A stretch of 64,000 bases of DNA from Acidobacteriota bacterium (lineage in GTDB: Bacteria; Acidobacteriota; Holophagae; Holophagales; Holophagaceae): NCBI GenBank assembly GCA_016195985.1, contig JACPYP010000029.1, forward strand, positions 170,092 through 234,091, read 5' to 3'. The notes under the pieces were generated by a model. The model searched no databases, was not told the DNA's origin, and worked only from the letters and a program-made list of their open reading frames with translations. Shown here piece by piece: positions 50,643 through 59,836 of this stretch (its first letter is position 1; every line of letters begins with the position of its first letter). The position numbers were made by a program, and so were the translations under genes.

Positions 50643-52430
50643 TCAGAGCCCTTGTCCGAGATCGGCGGCCACCTGCCGGATGACCGAGGCCCAGTCTCCG
50701 TAGACCGGCTGCCGGTAGAGGCGGAAGGTCGGGTACCAAGGGCTATCGCGGCGTTCCAGCATCCACCTGAAATCCGGAGCGAAGGGCAGCAGCAGCCACG
50801 TGGGAACGCCCAGAGCGCCGGCGAGGTGGGCCACAGAGGTGTCCACGGTGATCAGCAGGTCCATGTGGCCAAGGGCGTAGGCAGTGTCGGAGAAATCGCC
50901 CAGCCAGGGGGTGAGAGCCGTGAGGGTGGGCAGGGGCGGAAGCTCCTCTCCTCCTCCCACCTGGAAGCTGAACCAGGCCGCACCGGAAAGGGCGGCGAGG
51001 GGGGCGAGGGCGGAGGGGGAAAGGGACCGCTCATGGTCCAGCGTGTGTCCCGGAAAGCCGGCCCACACCAGTCCGATGCGGGGTCTCCCCGGGGCCTTCG
51101 CCAGGCAGGCCTCGAGGTCCTGGCGATGGGGCGGATCCGCGGGCGTCTCCAGATAGGGAACCGCGGCGGGTATGGAGGAGAGATCTGTTTTGAAAAGGTG
51201 GGGCAGCGACATGAGCGACGCTTGCAGGTCGAAGCCTGGCAAAGGCTGGCCGCTGGGGATCACCTGATCGGGGGCTGAACAGGTTCCGGCCAGGGCAGCG
51301 AGGGCGGGCTGGACTTCCAGGAGGACGCGCCCCCCGAGAGCCTTCACGGCGGGCAGGTACCGGAGCGCCATGAGGGTGTCGCCGAAGCCTTGCTCAGGCC
51401 AGAGCAGGAGCGTCTTGCCCGCGAAAGGCTCACCATCCCATCCGGGCTCCGAAAAGACGCGCCGCGGCCGCACTTCCTTGGGGATGCCGAGCCGGCCTTC
51501 GTAGCGTTTCCAGCCGCGGGCCATGTCGCCGAAGAGCAGATCCACGCATCCCTCTTCGAAATCCGCGAAGGCCGATTTGGGGTAGAAAGCCCGGTACCGC
51601 GCGATCTCCGCGCGATAGGCGGCCCAGTCGCCGCGAAAGTAGTGGACGCCCATCACGCTGCGATGAGTGGTGAAGCTGCTGGGCTTCTGCTGGATGGCTT
51701 TGGCGATCTCTTCCCGGAGGGCGTCTGGATGGTTCTTCCGGGCGAGGCAGGTGATCAGGAGCAGCCGGGCGCGTTCATCGCCGGGATGCTCGGCGACGAG
51801 GCGCTGGAACATGCCCAGCGCTTCTTCGAGGCGGCCTTGGGCCATGCGGACGGCGCCCTGGTTGGCCTTGGCAGCGAAATCCAAGGGATTGAGCTGGAGG
51901 GCGTTCTGGAAGGCGGAGAAGGCGGCCTCGAATTGCTTCCGTTCGAGCCTGGCGGATCCGAGAACCGTCCACTGCTCAGCGTGCCTTCCCCTCAACCCGG
52001 CGAAGGCGGGCGGGATGGGCCCCAACTGGTAGGCCTCATCCAGGGCCTTGCGCGCCCCATCCAGGTCTCCCTTCTTGATGAGGCATTCCACGAGACAAAG
52101 GCGGGCGTCGAAGCGCCTCGGCTCCGCCTTCAGGACGGCGCGGAACCGCGACTCCGAGGCGTCGAGGCTTCCAGCATGCATGAAAAGACAGCCCAGGTTG
52201 ATCTGAGCCGACAGGTGCCCGGCATCCAGGCGGAGGGCGGTCTGACAGGCATGCTCCGCCTCGTCGAGTCGCCCCAATTGCATCAGCTGTCCCGCGAAAT
52301 CCGACCAGGTATCCGCGTGGCGGGGCTCCCTCGCCAGGAATTCCGAATAGGCCTGCGCGGCTTCGGCGGCCCGCCCCGCGAGTTCCAGGCTCTGCGCCAT
52401 TTTCAGCAGCTTCAGATGATTCGGATTCAT
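50643..52430 (-). CDS. TPR protein with GT9-like (heptosyltransferase-type) C-terminal domain
   Basis: A 595-residue protein. Residues 1-270 are TPRs (AAEAAQAYSEFLAREPRHADTWSDFAGQLMQLGRLDEAEHACQTALRLD and so on). The C-terminal 300 residues are a GT-B fold of the heptosyltransferase/GT9 kind: GKTLLLWPEQGFGDTLMALRYLPAVKALG, RPRIGLVWAGFPGHTLDHERSL and MDLLITVDTSVAHLAGALGVPTWLLLPFAPDFRWM. TPR-GT9 proteins occur near flagellin genes and may glycosylate flagellin. It is transcribed toward the flagellar genes and converges with the FliS-coupled gene. Confidence 0.85.
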   Translation of the reverse strand: MNPNHLKLLKMAQSLELAGRAAEAAQAYSEFLAREPRHADTWSDFAGQLMQLGRLDEAEHACQTALRLDAGHLSAQINLGCLFMHAGSLDASESRFRAVLKAEPRRFDARLCLVECLIKKGDLDGARKALDEAYQLGPIPPAFAGLRGRHAEQWTVLGSARLERKQFEAAFSAFQNALQLNPLDFAAKANQGAVRMAQGRLEEALGMFQRLVAEHPGDERARLLLITCLARKNHPDALREEIAKAIQQKPSSFTTHRSVMGVHYFRGDWAAYRAEIARYRAFYPKSAFADFEEGCVDLLFGDMARGWKRYEGRLGIPKEVRPRRVFSEPGWDGEPFAGKTLLLWPEQGFGDTLMALRYLPAVKALGGRVLLEVQPALAALAGTCSAPDQVIPSGQPLPGFDLQASLMSLPHLFKTDLSSIPAAVPYLETPADPPHRQDLEACLAKAPGRPRIGLVWAGFPGHTLDHERSLSPSALAPLAALSGAAWFSFQVGGGEELPPLPTLTALTPWLGDFSDTAYALGHMDLLITVDTSVAHLAGALGVPTWLLLPFAPDFRWMLERRDSPWYPTFRLYRQPVYGDWASVIRQVAADLGQGL

Positions 52431-52578
52431 TCCCGGCTCCTGGCGGCAGGTGGCTCTGTTGTCTCACGGAACGGGGCTTTTGGGATGCGCGGGCGGGCCT
52501 TCCGCAGGGGCGGCCGGGAATCAGGGAACAGGCCTGGGCCGCCGATGGGTTGATTGGATGCGGTTCGGGGGGCGGGAG

Positions 52579-52986
52579 ATGATGTCTGGGCCAGGGCTTC
52601 GCGATGCCGCCGCTCCGGCCGAGCCTTTGGCCATTCCAGAGCATGCCGTTGTGCTCCTGATGGAGGCCGCCCAGCGGTTTCTGCTGAAACTGGAAGAAGC
52701 CCTTCAGGATCCGGACCCGAGGCTGCGGGACTACTTCGTGAAAAAGCTCCAGGCGATCTTGGATGAACTCCACCGGCGCCTGAACCACGAGGCGGGAGGT
52801 GAGCTGGTGGGCAATCTCATCCGGCTCTATGCCTGGTGGGGCTGTGAAATCGCCGGGGCCGCTGCGCAGGGCGACGCCCCCAGGCTCAGGCGCGTCTGTT
52901 CGCAGATGGACGGCATCCGCCAGGCGTGGGAGAAGGTGCTCTTCCGCGGAGAAGGCATGTCCGAGGCGCCGTCGATCTATCTCTAG
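52579..52986 (+). CDS. Second FliS-like flagellar chaperone
   Basis: A 135-residue FliS-fold protein with the late FliS pattern: EEALQDPDPRLRDYFVKKLQAILDELHRRLNHEAGGELVGNLIRLYAWWGCEIAGAA, followed by RLRRVCSQMDGIRQAWEKVL. The first 30 residues differ from classic FliS. A divergent paralogue of the fliS at 49912, isolated behind the TPR-GT9 gene. The start is ATG 52579 (or 52582) behind GGCGGGAG. Confidence 0.75.
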   Translation: MMSGPGLRDAAAPAEPLAIPEHAVVLLMEAAQRFLLKLEEALQDPDPRLRDYFVKKLQAILDELHRRLNHEAGGELVGNLIRLYAWWGCEIAGAAAQGDAPRLRRVCSQMDGIRQAWEKVLFRGEGMSEAPSIYL

Positions 52987-53016
52987 CTTCTGGGCCGCCG
53001 GCGCCGTTGCATGACC

Positions 53017-53643
53017 CTAGGCGGTGCCGAACAGCCGGTCTCCGGCATCTCCGAGGCCCGGAAGGATGTAGCCCTTCTCGTTGAGCTGGCGGTCGACCGC
53101 GCCCACCCAGATGGTGAGGTCGGGGTGGTCGCCCTGCAGTTTTTCCAATCCTTCCGGCGCGGCGAGGAGGGCCACCAGGGTGAGATTGACGGCGCCCGCT
53201 GCCTTCAGCTGGCGCACCGCTTCAGAGGCGCTGCCTCCGGTGGCGAGCATGGGGTCCAGGATGAACACCGGACGCGCTTCGAGAAGCGGAGGGAAGTTGC
53301 GGTAGTAGGGCACCGGCACGAGAGAGTCGTGATCGCGGTAGAGGCCGAGGTGTCCCACTTTTGCCGTGGGCAGGAGCTGGAGGAAGGGCGGCAGCAGTCC
53401 CAGCCCCGCGCGCAGGACGGGCACCAACACGGGATCGAGAGACCTGAGGCGCAGCGTGCCTGTGCGTTCGAGCGGCGTCTCCACCACGACGGACTCGGTG
53501 GGAAGGGTGCGCGTCGCTTCGGCCGCGAGGATCAATCCCGTTTCTTCGATCAAGGCGCGGAAGAGGCTGCCGGGCGTCTTGCGGTCGCGGATCAAAGAGA
53601 GCTTGTGATGGACGAGCGGATGGTCGACGACGTGGATGGTCAT
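53017..53643 (-). CDS. upp: Uracil phosphoribosyltransferase
   Basis: A 208-residue UPRT that salvages uracil with PRPP to give UMP. Motifs are VPVLRAGLGLLPPFLQLLPTAKVGHLGLYRD, the PRPP-binding loop FILDPMLATGGSASEAV and the C-terminal uracil-binding GYILPGLGDAGDRLFGTA. Length is standard. A housekeeping gene that closes the flagellar/glycan region. Confidence 0.96.
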   Translation of the reverse strand: MTIHVVDHPLVHHKLSLIRDRKTPGSLFRALIEETGLILAAEATRTLPTESVVVETPLERTGTLRLRSLDPVLVPVLRAGLGLLPPFLQLLPTAKVGHLGLYRDHDSLVPVPYYRNFPPLLEARPVFILDPMLATGGSASEAVRQLKAAGAVNLTLVALLAAPEGLEKLQGDHPDLTIWVGAVDRQLNEKGYILPGLGDAGDRLFGTA

Positions 53644-54129
53644 GGGGCCTCACGGACCTTCCAGCGGGTTCCCGGAGGCCGCTCGCGCGGCGGCAGGGAG
53701 CGGAAGGCGCGTGTTGAAGCCTAGCAGGGGAGCGCCCTTCGTGGAGGGTGGATGGTGGGTTGGCGATCTTCCCCAGTGGGATGCGCGGGCGGACGACGGG
53801 ATCACATTCCGGTGTCCGCGCGAGCTGAGCCGGATCCTCGCAGACTCAGCGTTGGCGCGGAATCAAAGCGGATTCACGCGGCCGCGATCTCGGCCGGCGA
53901 GGCGCGCCTTGCGTTGCGGTCCCGCCTCAAGATCGTCCTCGGCGAGCCGAAAGGAGTGGAAACGAATGATGGGTTGGGGGGGAGGTAGCGTCAAAAAAAA
54001 TGAAGATTTTTGATATTTCTCTGTTGACCTCATCCGGATCGCTGGTTTCATGTTGAATCAGAGGAAAAACGGCCGATCATCTTCCCCATAGGGCCATTAG
54101 CGAGGTATCTGAGATTTGGAGCGTGGGAA
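53644..54129. other. 486-base intergenic region, no convincing gene
   Basis: The ORFs here (53636-54013 and 53752-53988) have no recognisable family, lack good ribosome sites and look compositional. The right end turns strongly AT-rich (an A8 run, then TTTTTGATATTTC) just before the next gene, consistent with a promoter. Confidence 0.5.
54024..54051 (+). promoter_or_regulatory. Candidate sigma-70 promoter for the TrpC-H1 gene
   Basis: TTGACC (-35, five of six) followed after 16 bases by TTTCAT (-10, four of six) within an AT-rich stretch 79 bases before the ATG. The -10 is weak. Confidence 0.3.
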
Positions 54130-55575
54130 ATGCTAAAGAAAGTCGCCATCTTCAAGGCCCTGGATGTAGAAATCAAAAAGCAGAAGGGCCCTGTGGCGGT
54201 AAAAGATGCCTACAAGGGTCATCACTCCTTGAAGGAAGAGCTCAGCCAGCCTGGAATCACCATTTTGGGGGAAGTCGCCGGGGGTGACCCCGGCCGGGGG
54301 CAGGTCCGGGACTCTTATAAGGCCTCGACCCACGCCAAGAGCCTGGCGGAGAACGGCGCGCGGGCCCTTTCGGTGGCAACCGATAAGTTCCTCTACTTTG
54401 GCGAGGACAAACACCTCTCTGAGGTGCGGGGCCAGGTGAAACTTCCGCTGGTGCGGAGGGAGTTCATCTTCGAGGAGTACCAGGTCGAGGAAAGCAAGAT
54501 CCTCGGCGCCGATGCCATCTTCCTCATGCCCGCCCTGCTCACCCAGGATCGCCTGCAGACCCTGCTGAAATTCGCCACCAGCAAGGGTTTGGACGTGGTG
54601 GTCGAAGTGACTTCCGAGGCGGAGCTGGCCCGGGCCGTGGAGGCCGGGGCCGACATCGTTTGTGCCGTGGGACGCAACCTGGACACCTGGGAAGCCTCCT
54701 GGGAGCAGGCGGTCTCGCTCGTGAAAAAAGTCCCCAAGAGCTGCCTGAAAATCGTTGAAGGCGGCATACATAAGCTTGATCAAATCAAGCAAATGGAAGC
54801 TATCGGGGTTCACGGTCTGCTGATCGGGGACGCCCTCCTCGATGACTACTATCCCGGCAAGCGCCTGGCTCAGATTCTGGCCGGCGTGGAGCCTCCGAAA
54901 AAAGCCGCGAAGCCCAAGGGCAAGACCGGCTCTGCCGCCGACGCGGCGTTAGCCCCCACGGCCGCTCCGGCGACCAAGGAACGCATATCCACCCAGCGTG
55001 AAGCCCAGGCCCAATCTGGCGCGAAGGATGCCAAAGGCAAGCCCGCTTCCCGCACGACCCCTTCCAACCCCGCCCAAAAGGGCGTAAAGGAGCCACCCAT
55101 GGCCGAACTGACCAACCCGGTCGCCACCACCGAAGCCCCCGCCGCCAAGAAGCCGGCGAAGAAGGCCGCCCCCAAGAAGAAGGCCGCTGCCAAGAAGCCC
55201 GCCGCCAAGAAGGCCGCTCCGAAGAAGGCCGCTGCCAAGAAGCCCGCCGCCAAGAAGGCCGCTCCGAAGAAGGCTGCCGCCAAGAAGCCCGCCGCCAAGA
55301 AGGCAGCCCCCAAGAAGGCCGCCGTGAAGAAGGCCGCGCCGAAGAAGGCCGCCGTGAAGAAGGCCGCTCCGAAGAAGGCCGCCGTGAAGAAGGCCGCGCC
55401 GAAGAAGGCCGCCGCCAAGAAGGTCGTGAAGAAGGCCGTGAAGAAGGCCGCGCCGAAGAAGGCCGCCGCCAAGAAGCCGGCCGTGAAGAAGGTCGTGAAG
55501 AAGGCCGCGCCGAAGAAGGCCGCCGCCAAGAAGCCGGCCGCCAAGAAGGTCGTGAAGAAGGCCGCGAAGAAGTAG
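54130..55575 (+). CDS. TrpC-like (indole-glycerol-phosphate synthase-fold) domain fused to a histone-H1-like Lys/Ala/Pro tail
   Basis: One 481-residue frame. Residues 1-255 are a TrpC-like barrel: ITILGEVAGGDPGRGQVRDSY, PLVRREFIFEEYQVEESKILGADAIFLMPAL, VVVEVTSEAELARAVEAGADI, CLKIVEGGIHKLDQIKQ and GLLIGDALLDD. Against E. coli TrpC the lysine of ECKKASPSKG and the lysine of CKDF appear replaced (A and R), while the late Glu (IVEGGI) remains. Residues 256-323 are a disordered linker; 324-481 are an H1-like tail of AAKKPAAKKAAPKK repeats. Nearest known parallels are bacterial H1-like nucleoid proteins such as Hc1/Hc2 and AlgP, not fused to TrpC. An internal start at 55099 could release the tail. 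A degenerate, DNA- or RNA-tethered barrel is the likely product. Confidence 0.8.
   Translation: MLKKVAIFKALDVEIKKQKGPVAVKDAYKGHHSLKEELSQPGITILGEVAGGDPGRGQVRDSYKASTHAKSLAENGARALSVATDKFLYFGEDKHLSEVRGQVKLPLVRREFIFEEYQVEESKILGADAIFLMPALLTQDRLQTLLKFATSKGLDVVVEVTSEAELARAVEAGADIVCAVGRNLDTWEASWEQAVSLVKKVPKSCLKIVEGGIHKLDQIKQMEAIGVHGLLIGDALLDDYYPGKRLAQILAGVEPPKKAAKPKGKTGSAADAALAPTAAPATKERISTQREAQAQSGAKDAKGKPASRTTPSNPAQKGVKEPPMAELTNPVATTEAPAAKKPAKKAAPKKKAAAKKPAAKKAAPKKAAAKKPAAKKAAPKKAAAKKPAAKKAAPKKAAVKKAAPKKAAVKKAAPKKAAVKKAAPKKAAAKKVVKKAVKKAAPKKAAAKKPAVKKVVKKAAPKKAAAKKPAAKKVVKKAAKK
55099..55575 (+). CDS. Histone-H1-like nucleoid protein (possible internal-start product)
   Basis: In the same frame as the fusion, AAAGGAG then CCACCC precedes an ATG at 55099. 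Translation there gives 158 residues, MAELTNPVATTEAPAAKKPAKK followed only by Lys/Ala/Pro/Val repeats. This has the size and composition of free H1-like proteins of bacteria, which bind and compact DNA non-specifically. Whether the short form is made, or only the fusion, needs protein data. Confidence 0.5.
   Translation: MAELTNPVATTEAPAAKKPAKKAAPKKKAAAKKPAAKKAAPKKAAAKKPAAKKAAPKKAAAKKPAAKKAAPKKAAVKKAAPKKAAVKKAAPKKAAVKKAAPKKAAAKKVVKKAVKKAAPKKAAAKKPAVKKVVKKAAPKKAAAKKPAAKKVVKKAAKK
55135..55572 (+). repeat. Degenerate tandem repeat encoding AAKKPAAKKAAPKK units
   Basis: Units of about 42 bases built from GCCGC(C/T)AAGAAG blocks repeat across the 3' end of the fusion gene. This is a coding repeat prone to slippage and length change. 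It explains the long hydrophobic antisense ORF at 54870-55592, which is an artefact. Confidence 0.75.
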
Positions 55576-55603
55576 GGCCGTTCAGTCAACACAACCTGGC
55601 TAA

Positions 55604-56929
<1,326 letters not shown>

Positions 56930-56940
56930 GAGACCCCAGG

Positions 56941-57246
56941 ATGAACGCCAACTGGCTCCTGAAGTCCTCCACCCTCTGGGGAGTGCTGGGAGCCTCTGGC
57001 TTTCTGTCCCTGCTGGCCGTGCTCTTCTCCCAGGGAGGGCTGCCCGAGCTTCGCAAGCGCGAAGCGGAACTGCAGACGGCCCGCACCCGGCTGCTGGAGC
57101 TGAACCACCGCAACCGCGAGCTGCTGGAGGAAGTCCAGCGGCTTGCGGCCAAGGATCCTGAACTGATGGAGGCCCTGGCCCGGCGCCAGGGCTATGCGCG
57201 CAAGGGCGAGACCGTCTACACGTTCCGCAGCAGCCGGGAACGGTGA
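56941..57246 (+). CDS. Septum formation initiator family protein (FtsB/DivIC-like)
   Basis: A 101-residue single-pass protein. The short cytoplasmic N-terminus is followed by a membrane helix (GVLGASGFLSLLAVLFS), then a coiled coil (LRKREAELQTARTRLLELNHRNRELLEEVQRLAAK) and a short end ARRQGYARKGETVYTFR, as in FtsB. It joins FtsL and FtsQ at the division site. Directly downstream of eno, as in many bacteria. Confidence 0.88.
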   Translation: MNANWLLKSSTLWGVLGASGFLSLLAVLFSQGGLPELRKREAELQTARTRLLELNHRNRELLEEVQRLAAKDPELMEALARRQGYARKGETVYTFRSSRER

Positions 57247-57247
57247 C

Positions 57248-58051
57248 TTGGAGCTCCACCTCGCTTCCGCTTCGGGCAATGTCTTCGGCTACCTCTGGGC
57301 CGATGAGGCTAAAGATTGCCCTGGCGATGATTACGCGAAATTGCTGTGTCCGAAGGGACACGGGTTTGGATTAGATGGCCTTTTTTTGATGCAAAGGCCC
57401 GATTCCGGTCCCTGGCGGTTGGAGCACTGGGATGTGGATGGTGCTAAGACCTTTTGTTCCAACGGTAGTAGAGCGGCGAGGGTGCTCTCCGGCGCCCCAG
57501 GCGGCAACGAAATCCAGGTGCGCTCCAACGGCGAGGACATCCGGCTTCGACGCGATGGCGATGATGTCGGCATCCGCATGCCCGAGGGTGAAGGTTTCGG
57601 TTTGCGCGCAGTGCCCATGCCGACAGCGCTGCCCGCAGGCTTCGGCTGGATTGGGAATCCGCAGCTGGTCCTGCGCGTGCCGTCCGTGGCCGCGGTGGAC
57701 CTGCCGGCGTTCGCGCCACCGTTGCGGCACCATCCGGCGCTGCAAGGCGGCACCAACGTGAACGTGGTGGAGGTGCTGGCCCCGGGCGAAGCGCGGATCC
57801 GCTCCTGGGAGCGGGGCGTGGAGGGCGAGACTCTTTGCTGCGGCACCGGAAGCGCTGTGGCCGCGGCCTGGCTGGCGAGCACGGAAGGCATCACCGCGTG
57901 GCGCCTCCACACCGCCAGCGGCGAGGCGGTGAAGGTGAAGCTCGGCCTGGATGCGACGGGCGCCTGGCGCAACCTCTGGCTCTCCGGCCCGGCCCGGAGG
58001 CTGGGTGTCGTGCATCCCGATCCAGCGCTGCTCCAGCGGCTCCGGAGCTGA
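57248..58051 (+). CDS. dapF: Diaminopimelate epimerase-like protein
   Basis: A 267-residue DapF-fold protein (LL- to meso-diaminopimelate, for lysine and peptidoglycan). The two active-site cysteines appear as FCSNGSRAA (usually CGNGxRC) and LCCGTGSAVAAAW (CGTGA). The first segment SASGNVFGYL corresponds to the SGNDF loop. TTG 57248 starts one base after the ftsB stop; ORF-track MRARARPS is a shadow of ftsB. The first 80 or so codons use AT-richer codons (TTA, GGT, AAA, TTT) than the rest, an odd shift in this gene. The divergent first motif leaves some doubt about substrate. Confidence 0.8.
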   Translation: MELHLASASGNVFGYLWADEAKDCPGDDYAKLLCPKGHGFGLDGLFLMQRPDSGPWRLEHWDVDGAKTFCSNGSRAARVLSGAPGGNEIQVRSNGEDIRLRRDGDDVGIRMPEGEGFGLRAVPMPTALPAGFGWIGNPQLVLRVPSVAAVDLPAFAPPLRHHPALQGGTNVNVVEVLAPGEARIRSWERGVEGETLCCGTGSAVAAAWLASTEGITAWRLHTASGEAVKVKLGLDATGAWRNLWLSGPARRLGVVHPDPALLQRLRS

Positions 58052-58165
58052 TCACAGCGGCCTCCGCCGTGGAACCCCGACCTGCTAGACTGGCATGTTC
58101 CACACCCGAGGGGATGCCGAGATGGTTGGTTCCACCAGCACCTGCGCGATGATGAGGGCCGCCTG

Positions 58166-58945
58166 ATGCGCGCCCGGGTGGTGGTGTTGGCGAACCAGAA
58201 GGGCGGGGTGGGCAAGACCACCACGGCCATCAACCTCGCGGCGTCTCTTGCGATGATGGAGAAGATGGTGCTGCTGGTGGATTTCGATCCCCAAGGCCAC
58301 AGCACCACCGGACTCGGCTTCCCCAAGCCGGACCACCGCGCGGGTTCCTACGCGTTGATGAAGGGCGCGCCAGCGGAGGCGCTGCTTCTCAGCACGGAAG
58401 TGCCCATGATGCAGGTGATCCCGGCGGGCAAGGATCTGGCGCAGCTGGAATTCGAACTCTTCGAGATGCCCCAGCTCCAGGTGCTCAAGCAGGGACTGGC
58501 CCCGGTCATGGACCGCTTCGACTACATCATCATCGACCCCCCGCCCAGCCTGGGAATGATCACCCTGAACGCGCTCACGGCGGCGGACGAGGTCATCGTT
58601 CCCATGCCCTGCGAGTTCTTCGCGCTGGACGGCCTGGCCGAGCTCACCGAGACGCTGAGGCGCATCCAATCCGGCCCCAATCCCCAGCTGCAACTGGGGG
58701 GCATCCTGCTGACCATGGCGGAGGAGCGCACCAATCTGGGAGCCGCCGTCGCCAGCGAAGTGCGCCACGCCTTCCCGGGGAAGGTCTTCCAGACCATCAT
58801 CCCCCGCAACATCCGGCTGGCCGAAGCCCCCAGCCACGGCAAGCCCGTGGCCTTCTACGATCTGCGCTCCAAGGGCGCCCAGGCCTACCTCAGCCTCGCG
58901 AAGGAATGGCTGGGCCTGGAGCTCCCCGCGAGGAGGGAAGCCTAA
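58166..58945 (+). CDS. parA: Chromosome-partitioning ATPase ParA (Soj)
   Basis: A 259-residue ParA. The deviant Walker A is [17 protein letters not shown], with [32 protein letters not shown] and [19 protein letters not shown] also present. It forms ATP-dependent gradients on the nucleoid to segregate ParB-parS origins. Its stop overlaps parB by one base (TAATG). Confidence 0.95.
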   Translation: MRARVVVLANQKGGVGKTTTAINLAASLAMMEKMVLLVDFDPQGHSTTGLGFPKPDHRAGSYALMKGAPAEALLLSTEVPMMQVIPAGKDLAQLEFELFEMPQLQVLKQGLAPVMDRFDYIIIDPPPSLGMITLNALTAADEVIVPMPCEFFALDGLAELTETLRRIQSGPNPQLQLGGILLTMAEERTNLGAAVASEVRHAFPGKVFQTIIPRNIRLAEAPSHGKPVAFYDLRSKGAQAYLSLAKEWLGLELPARREA

Positions 58946-59811
58946 TGACTCAGTTGAAGCGTCCGGCGCTGGGCCGGGGACTCACTTCGCTCATGAGCCA
59001 GATGGCTCCAGAGGATGCGAATCAGCGCGAGCTGCCCCTGGGCAGCATGGTGCCCAACCGCGCCCAGCCCCGCACCCACTTCGACGAGGCGGCTTTGGCC
59101 GAGCTGGCCGAAAGCTTGAAGCAGCACGGCATGGTGCAGCCCATCGTGGTGCGGAAGGTGGGCGACAAGTTCGAGATCATCGCCGGCGAGCGCCGCTGGC
59201 GGGCGGCGCGCAAGGCGGGCCTCGCCATGGCGCCGGTCATCATCAAGGAAGTGCCCGACGACAAGCTGCTGGAGATCGCCCTGGTCGAGAACATCCAGCG
59301 CCAGGAGCTGAACCCCATCGAAGAGGCCACGGCCTACTGGCAGCTGGGCGAGCATCTGCGGCTCACCCAGGAGCAGGTGGCCGACCGCGTGGGCAAGTCC
59401 CGGCCCCAGGTGGCCAACACCCTCCGCCTGCTGCGGCTCCCCGCGGAGCTGAAGGCCGAGGTGGCGGATGGACGCCTCAGCACCGGCCATGCGAAGGTCC
59501 TGCTCGGCGTGGCGGACCTCCGCCTCCAGGAGCAGCTGGCCCAGGAAGTGGTGGATCAGCAGCTGAGCGTCCGCGCCCTGGAAGCCCGGATCCAGCAGCT
59601 CCAAAAACAGACCAAGGCCAAGTCCAAGAAGAAGCACCCTCAGGAGCTGTTCATCAAGGCCGCCGCCGAGGAGCTCACCCAGTCTTGGGGCACGCGGGTT
59701 GAGATCAAGGCCAAGGGCAAAACCGGCACCCTGGTGATGCACTACGGCAGCGAAGGCGAACTGGATCGCCTCTTCGAGGCCCTCAAGCACGGTCCGGCGA
59801 AGCGCCGCTAG
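58945..59811 (+). CDS. parB: Chromosome-partitioning protein ParB
   Basis: A 288-residue ParB. It begins RPALGRGLTSLM and carries the CTP-binding domain (NRAQPRTHFDEAALAELAESLKQHGMVQPIVVR, then EIIAGERRWRAARKAGL), EIALVENIQRQELNPIEEATAYWQL, a helix-turn-helix (LTQEQVADRVGKSRPQVANTLRLLRLP) and a short C-terminal dimerisation region. It binds parS near the origin. parS itself could not be picked out in this window. Start at 58945. Confidence 0.95.
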   Translation: MTQLKRPALGRGLTSLMSQMAPEDANQRELPLGSMVPNRAQPRTHFDEAALAELAESLKQHGMVQPIVVRKVGDKFEIIAGERRWRAARKAGLAMAPVIIKEVPDDKLLEIALVENIQRQELNPIEEATAYWQLGEHLRLTQEQVADRVGKSRPQVANTLRLLRLPAELKAEVADGRLSTGHAKVLLGVADLRLQEQLAQEVVDQQLSVRALEARIQQLQKQTKAKSKKKHPQELFIKAAAEELTQSWGTRVEIKAKGKTGTLVMHYGSEGELDRLFEALKHGPAKRR

Positions 59812-59836
59812 GCCCGGGTCCAAGCAAGGAGTCCCC

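Noticed and set aside
53636-54013. ORFs in the upp-TrpC-H1 gap (125 and 78 residues)
   Set aside because: No family pattern, no good ribosome site and Arg/Pro-rich composition typical of shadow frames in GC-rich DNA.
55135-55572. Regularly repeated short units that could suggest a CRISPR or minisatellite array
   Set aside because: The repeats are in frame, encode AAKK-type units and have no unique spacers; a coding repeat explains them.
54870-55592. Antisense ORF of 240 residues rich in Phe/Ala (hydrophobic, membrane-like)
   Set aside because: It is the reverse reading of the Lys/Ala codons of the H1-like repeat tail; composition follows from AAG and GCC on the other strand.
58945-59811. 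parS sites expected near parAB
   Set aside because: I could not find a convincing 16-base TGTTTCACGTGAAACA-like palindrome; sites may lie outside this window.
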